From Fomes fomentarius (Eukaryota > Basidiomycota > Agaricomycetes > Polyporales > Polyporaceae), in assembly GCA_022606135.1 (NCBI GenBank), contig JABYQN010000002.1, positions 3,658,001-3,722,000 on the forward strand: a stretch of 64,000 nt of DNA, read 5' to 3'. The position numbers and the translations under genes were made by a program. Under the pieces are notes generated by a model, which had not been told where the DNA came from, did no database searches, and saw nothing but the letters and a program-made list of their open reading frames with translations. Each line of letters begins with the position of its first letter. The stretch's first letter is position 1. Below are positions 57,952 through 64,000 of the stretch, one piece after another.

Positions 57952-59230
57952 CTAGTGAGCCATCGTCTCCTGGTACTGCGGAGGTGGTTCCATCGGCATT
58001 TGCTGTTGCGTGAACTGCGTCCGAAGGGTAGCATCCAGGCTCTGGAAGTTATCGGGTTGACCTGTGTCAACAGTGCTTTCCGTCCTCCCCAGCGAAGGAT
58101 CGGAAGCGAGGAGGGGAGTCCTGATGCTCGATTCCGCAGGTTGGTCAGAGCCTTCGGAAGAGGGCTCATTGGTAAAAGAGCTGGCAAGTGACGCAGGAAG
58201 TATCACTGATGGGAGGGGTACCTGCCCGCCGGTGGTTCGCCGTACAGGTCGTTCCGGGGCTGGCCCGACTATCACAGCGCCCTTTGGCGTCATGTATAAA
58301 AGTGTTGTATTCATGGGTTGCTCTATGTCGGATTTGGCACAGAAGCTAGCGGCCTCTGGCGTCGAGGGCTCCGGAGACTCGTCTCGGGATCGCTCAGCAT
58401 GTCTGCCCCTGGGGAGATGCTGGAAAAGACGGCGGCAGAGGTCGTGCAGCACTTGGAATGTATGGATTCGGCAACGAATGCCGACTACAACGATGACTAG
58501 CAATACCACAAGCCCGCAGATGGCGCCCATGATGCCGTAAAGAGCACGCTTGTGATACGTGATAGCCTCCGGCTTTCAGCAGAAGTTAGGCACCCCTACA
58601 TCATGAGTGTGGCGTTGTACTCACCTCGATAGCGCTATGTGAAGGATCGCTAGTACTGGGAACGCTGGGTGGCGCCGCATTGTGGTCTTCTATGTCCTCA
58701 GTGGTGTACACAATGTAGTCGAACAGGACCAACGACCTCTTCGGGCCCGTCGCTTGCATCGTGAATGTATGGAGCTTGTTTGGCAACGACTGGTTCATGT
58801 AAACCATCACGTCGTACTGCACCGCCGCGGTATCAGGGAGCGGAATGTGGATGTATCGGCCAACGTAATCGTTGTCGATATAGAAGGTGAGGTTCGTGTC
58901 CGCACTGATGTCCGCTGAGACGTTGTTTGCGATCACGTTATACGCGTAAACCGCCGTCCCTTTGAACTGGACTGTCATGCTGTAGGGCAGGGGAGCCTCG
59001 GCGAGGTACGTAGCGTAGTGCCACGTTCGATCGACCGTAGAGTTTCCATCAACTTGCACAGCCCAGTCAAGAGTGCATTGTGACCCTTGCTTCCAGGCGT
59101 TCGGGGGAGAATAGACAGGCTTGATCCCGGAGAGGCTATCCCCGTTCTCGTCATCAACTGTGTGATTCGTCCTGATGGAGCCAGCTACTGCTGCCATCAG
59201 TATGGAGGTACCGACTCGACGGATTAACAT
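57952..59230 (-). CDS. Single-pass membrane protein with beta-sandwich ectodomain and PPxY tail
   Basis: The start is ATG 59230 (MLIRRVGTSILMAAVAG, a signal peptide). Upstream in-frame sequence exists but lacks a better start. The ectodomain has the pattern of an agaricomycete beta-sandwich module: MTVQFKGTAVYAYNVIANN, LTFYIDNDYVGRYIHIPLP, YDVMVYMNQSLPNKLHTFTM and RSLVLFDYIVYTTED. It has many N-x-S/T sites. A spliced junction (intron about 58551-58623) joins SHSAIE to RALYGIMGAICGLVVLLVIV, the membrane helix, followed by basic residues. The long cytosolic Ser/Pro-rich tail ends MEPPPQYQETMAH, so it carries a PPxY motif (PPQY) close to the C-terminus, as in the neighbour at 54688-56004. It may bind an extracellular or cell-wall ligand. 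The function is unknown. Confidence 0.8.
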
Positions 59231-60033
59231 CTTGGGTCCGAAGAGCGACGGAATGCTACGAGGCGAAGAGGTGGAGTACTGGCAGGTTGGAAACATGGGG
59301 ATGAGTGTCACATGCCCATCAACGTCACAGTATGATGAGAGGAGAGACTGACCATATCGCAGTCTGAATATACTTTGTCGACGTATGCTGATGTTCGATG
59401 AGGGAGTGAGGGTTGTCGGTTGCGGCTGCCTGAAACTCATAGTGGCAACCTATATCGACATGCCAAGCGCAGCATCACCCTCAAGGTTTATCTGTGAGGA
59501 GAGCCTTTGACAATATCATGATCTATAGCCACTGGGGATAACTCAACATTCAGCTCATGAGCGTTTGAGCGAGTCGTGGTGCTGAGTAGGCCCATGGCGA
59601 ACATCTATCTGGATAGCAGTCGGGAGTGGGAAGGGTCGGGCGGCCCCAGAGTCGGATATTATAAGAAGGCATGTTAGCTGACACGCCGGGACTTCTGTTC
59701 GCTTTACGTATACTCACATCAGTGCATATTTGACTTTCTGACATCATTCGAGGTCCAAGAACACTCGAGATCTGTGGACAGTCCTGAAATCAGACGCAGA
59801 GAGACCTATGTCCGGATATCCATAGAATAGAGTGACCAAGAGCTGCTACTCCACCTTGGAGGTAGAATTGCCTGCGGGTGGGGCGTCTTGCATGACACAA
59901 CACTATTCTTATAGACGCCTCTTCGTTGGAATGGACAACGCTCATGCCAGGCACTCTGCAAGGATGTATGGTGTTTTAAGATAAGGTCATTAGACAGTGA
60001 AAAAGGTCACCAGAAGGTCTTCGAAGTGTCAAC
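59231..60033. other. Intergenic spacer
   Basis: Upstream of the membrane-protein gene and downstream of the GH20 pseudogene. I see no supported gene or repeat. The frame upstream of 59230 (to 59440) probably is 5' leader. Confidence 0.45.
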
Positions 60034-61290
60034 CTACGTCTCAAGCGTCAACTTCAACTTGACGTCCCTGATTGTGCCCGTGAACTCATGGCCGTCGATG
60101 GAACGTGTTTCCAAGCGTCATAGTCTCCCCAGATATCCATGAGCGTGTGCTGATACCGAGGGTTCGACTCGTCTCCATTCATGATGGCATACGTATAGTC
60201 GCGCGTCGCGTATATCGATGGATCCGTGTATGTATCCGGAAGGAGGGAGTATCCAAGCGTGTATAGCTGGCCGGTGGGTTCGAAGGTCAAGTTGGCTATA
60301 TGGAGCGTCGAGTATGTGCCAGAGAACAAGGGTCCTGTCCCAGGGGCCTCTGAGGCGGGTTTGATGCTGAAACTTGAAGAAAGTGTGTACGGCGGGCACA
60401 CAGACGGTATACTAGTGGAGGTTCTGACCTGGGGCTGTAGTGTTCAGCGATACACAACGTCCAACTGGTCGCGCTCACTTTGCTCATAACTCAGTGCAGA
60501 TCGTATGTCACTTGGTGGATTCACTGGGTCGCGGGTGAGCCCCGTCGCACGGATGTCACTTCCCGTCCATGTCTTCTCGGCGAACACGGCGATGCTTCGC
60601 GCGAGCTGGTACATGGTATATAATAAGCGCCGCCGTCGCGTTGTTCCACCTGTCGTTCCAGAGCGCGAAGATCGTGCCGCGGTGGTTGGGCGCATCCACG
60701 CTCGCTCGTCGGACCAGAGGATATCCTAGTTGAGTTCCCGTGGAAACTGCCCGTCCTCAGACCCCAGATGCGGATATCAATGCTCTTTCCTGACTTGAAC
60801 TCCAATGCAATCATCCTCTGCCCTGCTTTCTTTTCTCCGAGGCACAAGACCTTCGAGCGCCGAACCTACGGAAACGGCTGGCCGAGTCCAGAGATTGTCC
60901 GACGCATGGAGACGCATCTCGTTCAGTTTGGAGAAGGATCTGAGCGACTGACACTCAGAGTTACGGGGGACACTGCGAATAATTGACGTACCCTGAAACG
61001 AAGTGTACATGTCGAACCAATGCCTCCCAGCATCCAACATGAAACCTCGTATTTCCCACCCCGGAGAGTCGGACCCGACTCCCGCTGGAAACGACAACTC
61101 TTTGTCTGCGTTATGGGACTTGATCGCAGCATGCTGGAGAAAGGTTCTGGTGCCCCACCATACGTCTATAGGTGCAGTCCCTTTGATGATGAACGCCTTC
61201 AGGGTCACTGCAATGTCGTACCCCTCATTTATTGCCCGTGTTATGTAACGGAGAGATAGATAGTAGAGCTAGGGGGTGTGGAGCGAGGGG
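60034..61290 (-). pseudogene. GH20 beta-N-acetylhexosaminidase pseudogene
   Basis: Read on the minus strand, fragments of a fungal GH20 enzyme appear in the right order: INEGYDIAVTLKAFIIKGTA and PIDVWWGTRTFLQHAA, WEIRGFMLDAGRHWFD, then after a likely intron KLNEMRLHASDNLW, then LEGLVPRRKESRAEDD, IRIWG, GTIFALWNDRWNNATAALII, LARSIAVFAEKTWTG, and the C-terminal module YTLSSSFSIKPASEAPG through QHTLMDIWGDYDAW to GHEFTGTIRDVKLKLTLET and a stop at 60034. The copy is broken. The N-terminal domain before 61290 is missing. The central part of the barrel, including the catalytic Asp-Glu pair, is absent between VPRR and IRIWG. The frame also shifts before LARSIAV and again before GHEFTG. An active copy would cleave terminal GlcNAc from chitin or glycan fragments. 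Confidence 0.85.
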
Positions 61291-61620
61291 CCAGTAACGT
61301 ATCTCCTTGCATGAGAGGGCATGTGGGGAAGCTAGAGCGATTGTTCTGATGAGGCCTTTGGGCAGATGGTGAACCTGTCGACGTAAAGTCAAAGTTGAAC
61401 AAGAAAAGTGGCGAACACTCTCGCGGCCCGTAGATTATCTGATAAGATCATAAGCGAGCGAGATCGTCCTCACGAGATGACGCGCCTGGCGCCGCCTGCC
61501 AACCCCGTCAAACCAGTAGGAACTTGAAGCTCGTTCAAACCGTGACACGCAGAAAGTCTGAGCTGCAAGACTCGGAGACCGGCAAGAGCCAACGGGGAAA
61601 AGACCTGCTGTAGTGTGGCA
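61291..61620. other. Spacer between the GH20 pseudogene and a divergent gene
   Basis: These 330 bases hold the presumed promoter of the plus-strand gene at 61621. I could not find the missing 5' part of the GH20 gene here, so the truncation is real within this window. Confidence 0.5.
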
Positions 61621-62495
61621 ATGCGCCTACCTAGCGAATTTCTTCTTTACGTCCTGGTGTATGTGCTCGGACGGGCGTCGTATGTCCGGGCTAACACCGA
61701 GATCGTCAACTTCGCCGTGCTGTCAGGTCCAAACGTACCAATACCTCAATCCGAGGCTTGGTGAGCTCCAGTCGATGTGGCAAGATCATTCGTAACAGTA
61801 ACTGAGGCTAGCATGAATCCAGGACAGACCTTACACCAGACAACACTGAGAGGCTTATCAAGGTCCTTCCTGCCCCGATTGGTACACCCGTCAACAAGGT
61901 GTGCGCGTCGGCCACATCCCGCCCAATAGAGCTGAACGGGTGCCAGCACGAAACCTGGCTCACCCTCGACCTCGACGACCCCCGATGGGCACGGTACTCT
62001 AAGTTCACGCTGAGGGTGTCATGGCCTGCTTCAGTACGTACCCTGCAACGCGGAACGACACAGAAACATGCTCATGATACTTCCGTCCTCGCTCAGCATC
62101 CAGCAGAGTTTCACATCAGAACATACACCCCACAGTCGCTAGCCAGGCTCATCCAACCGGGTGGTCGTCATCAAAAGCTTCCTGTCGCGGAACCCGCGAC
62201 GACAACGACACGACGTATGTTCGCTAGGATCCGCCTTGTCGACACAGGCGTCCAGACGGAGTCGGATGCTATAGTTCCATCCACAACGACTGCGCCAGTC
62301 CCATTCATCGTGACGTTGGAGCCGTTGGTCCTTGGAGTCCTGCCTGCATCCCTCTTACCTACGATCGCGGTCATCGTCCTTGTCGCAGTCGTCGCCGGAT
62401 TCTTCGTTGTACCGCCCGTGTATAGGTATCTCGCAAACCTCGCGGACGAAGTGAGGAAAGAGACGGCAACGGCCAAGAGCCGTAAAAATGAATGA
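61621..62495 (+). CDS. Putative type I membrane protein of unknown function
   Basis: ATG 61621 starts a signal peptide (MRLPSEFLLYVLVYVLGRAS). Introns at 61761-61822 and 62034-62096 join PQSEAW to TDLTPDNTERL and WPAS to HPAEFHIRTYTP in frame. The lumenal part has two cysteines, KVCASA and GCQHETWLTLDL, that could pair. It is followed by a repeated-strand pattern (ARYSKFTLRVSW, RMFARIRLVDTGV, PVPFIVTLEPL). A hydrophobic helix (LLPTIAVIVLVAVVAGFFVV) and a short basic cytosolic tail (EVRKETATAKSRKNE) end the protein. The topology suggests an ER-resident accessory subunit, for example in glycosylation or GPI assembly, but no family is certain. It is divergent from the GH20 pseudogene. Confidence 0.7.
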
Positions 62496-62759
62496 TGACG
62501 CGGGGTTGTATGGACACACAATTACTGTTACTGTTCTTTGGTGTACGGATACAGACGGGACAGCGTACACATAGCACATACAGTAGATGTCTTCGTGACG
62601 GTGCCAAAGAGTCAACCATCTCCACAGGGTGGCATGACAATTGATCTCGTACATACCATCCTATCCACAAAACAAGAGTCTCGGATGAAATCGCAGTGCC
62701 TTACATACATAGAAATGTTCTCGCGTCGTCAAGCTTCCCCACCCTTGCCCATGTTCGCC

Positions 62760-64000
62760 TCAGGCAACCGTATCCAACTCACACAAGAAGACCGCGGCCA
62801 TCCACGCGAGCACAATCTCCACACGGGGGCCATGCAGAGGGATGTTGATGTTCAACGGCCTCTTGTTCTTGCTCTTCCCGTTCACCTTCTCCGTTGCAAC
62901 CTGCTCCGCCTTCTCCCTCTGGCGCTTCGCCACCGGTGCGAGCAGAATCCGCGCAGCGTCCAGCGCCTCAAGCAGATCTTCCCTCTCCCTCTCCTTCTCA
63001 ACGTCAATGCCACCACTGGCGCCGGTACGTCCATTGGATGATGGGGAAGGGGGCGCCTGGTAGCTCGAACTGGAGCTCGACCCGTTCACGCCAAACGCGC
63101 ATGCGGCGGCCGAGCCCGAAGCTCCCGAGCCATAGCAATCGGCGTCAGACGATGAGAGCGAGGGCGACGGCGGAGTGGGAATCCGGTTCACTTCCTTCGC
63201 CTTGTGCGACGACGACGACGACGACGAAGAGGTGGAGGAACACGCGGGCGAGCGCGAGCGCGGAGGGGCCTCGATCGCGAGCTGTTTTGAGTTCGCGCGG
63301 CTGAGCGAGTGCGGCTGGATACCGTTCTTCCACCCACCGGCGAGGCGCTCGAGGACTTCGACGAACTCTGCTTGGGCCATCGAGCGCGGCGGCAGGAACA
63401 CGGGGTACCCTTCGAGCCCATCTACGAGCGCCGCTGTGCGGGAGAACGCGGGGAGGAGTCCGGGGAAGTCGCCGAGCATCAGGAAGCAGATCAGGATGCT
63501 GAAGTGGCTCTCCACGAGCAGGGGGTGGTATGTCGTGAACATGGGCGTCGTGTCTGGCACGGGCGGTGGAGTGCTCTGGCTACCTGGGCGCAGGGACTCG
63601 GAGAGCAAGAACGCGTACTCTGTGCGCTGCGCGATATCGGTGTCGTTGTAACTGGGTGGGCCCTCCAACGTGTCGAAATGGGATAGGAACTGCCGATGGT
63701 CGCGCATGCTTTTCTTGACGAGCGTTACGATCTGTTCTCGAAACGCGGGGTCTGCGAGCACCTGCCGGTACGCTTGCAACTTAGTGCCATCACGTCTACC
63801 GAGAGGTCCGTCCGGGTTTCCGATCTCCACCCCACCGTACAGCCCGTTTTCCACATAGCAGAGCCGCATCTCTGCGCCATCGACGGTAGGCACTTTGACG
63901 ATACCCTCAAGCTTGAATATTGCCTCTTCGACCAAGAAGACGGCATGCTGGAGATACGTGGCCGCGCGCAGGAACAGGCATTGAGGTTCAATGGGCTCTG
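62760..64000 (-). CDS. Unknown helical protein, N-terminus beyond the window
   Basis: The frame is open from the right edge (EPIEPQCLFLRAATYLQHAV) to a stop at 62760, giving more than 410 residues; the start lies outside. The N-terminal visible half is conserved-looking: LCYVENGLYGGVEIGNPDGP, HRQFLSHFDTLEGPPSYND, TTYHPLLVESHFSILICFLM and VDGLEGYPVFLPPRSMAQAE. A long low-complexity Ser/Pro linker follows (SSTSSSSSSSSHKAKE). The C-terminal part is charged (IDVEKEREREDLLEALDAAR) and ends in a hydrophobic piece (VEIVLAWMAAVFLCELDTVA). I remember similar uncharacterised basidiomycete proteins but no function. The last segment could be a membrane anchor. Confidence 0.75.
   Translation of the reverse strand, partial: EPIEPQCLFLRAATYLQHAVFLVEEAIFKLEGIVKVPTVDGAEMRLCYVENGLYGGVEIGNPDGPLGRRDGTKLQAYRQVLADPAFREQIVTLVKKSMRDHRQFLSHFDTLEGPPSYNDTDIAQRTEYAFLLSESLRPGSQSTPPPVPDTTPMFTTYHPLLVESHFSILICFLMLGDFPGLLPAFSRTAALVDGLEGYPVFLPPRSMAQAEFVEVLERLAGGWKNGIQPHSLSRANSKQLAIEAPPRSRSPACSSTSSSSSSSSHKAKEVNRIPTPPSPSLSSSDADCYGSGASGSAAACAFGVNGSSSSSSYQAPPSPSSNGRTGASGGIDVEKEREREDLLEALDAARILLAPVAKRQREKAEQVATEKVNGKSKNKRPLNINIPLHGPRVEIVLAWMAAVFLCELDTVA

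Overview
The window is nuclear DNA of a filamentous basidiomycete, most likely an Agaricomycete and probably a wood-decay polypore (the lineage is inferred). Signs of this are genes cut by many short GT-AG introns (mostly 45-65 nt), no operons or Shine-Dalgarno sites, and basidiomycete-type families such as a DH-PH-FYVE RhoGEF, a seven-helix agaricomycete membrane family and an expanded lineage-specific gene family. I see no rRNA, tRNA, CRISPR array or virus. Gene models below were spliced by hand from reading frame, splice sites and family similarity, so exon ends can be off by one candidate site.

Layout. 0-11 kb: an unknown gene, a minisatellite, two unknown genes (one a membrane/coiled-coil protein), a tail-anchored WD40 protein, a short SUN-domain nuclear-envelope protein, and a long lineage-specific gene followed by a minisatellite and AT-rich spacer. 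12-25 kb: a tail-anchored MYND protein, a seven-helix membrane protein, mitochondrial ribosomal protein uS15m, a Don1-like RhoGEF with a transposon-derived hairpin in one intron, and a type II membrane glycosyltransferase-like gene. 25-41 kb: two C2H2 zinc-finger genes in a gene-poor stretch, with about 8.5 kb empty upstream of the Msn2-like factor and 4.2 kb empty behind it. 41-54 kb: a dense housekeeping block of centrin, alpha-ketoglutarate-dependent xanthine dioxygenase, GH47 ER alpha-mannosidase, an unknown acidic/basic protein, enolase and a Trf4-type poly(A) polymerase. 54-64 kb: two single-pass membrane proteins that share a C-terminal PPxY motif, a 523-bp non-autonomous CACTA-like element, a GH20 hexosaminidase pseudogene, a type I membrane protein, and an unknown gene running off the right edge.

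The genes do not form one pathway. The most useful observations are two CACTA-like non-autonomous elements with intact 3-bp target duplications (one inside an otherwise standard 57-nt intron), an apparent one-base frameshift in enolase, a GH20 pseudogene lacking its catalytic region, and the shared PPxY tail of two neighbouring but otherwise unlike membrane proteins.
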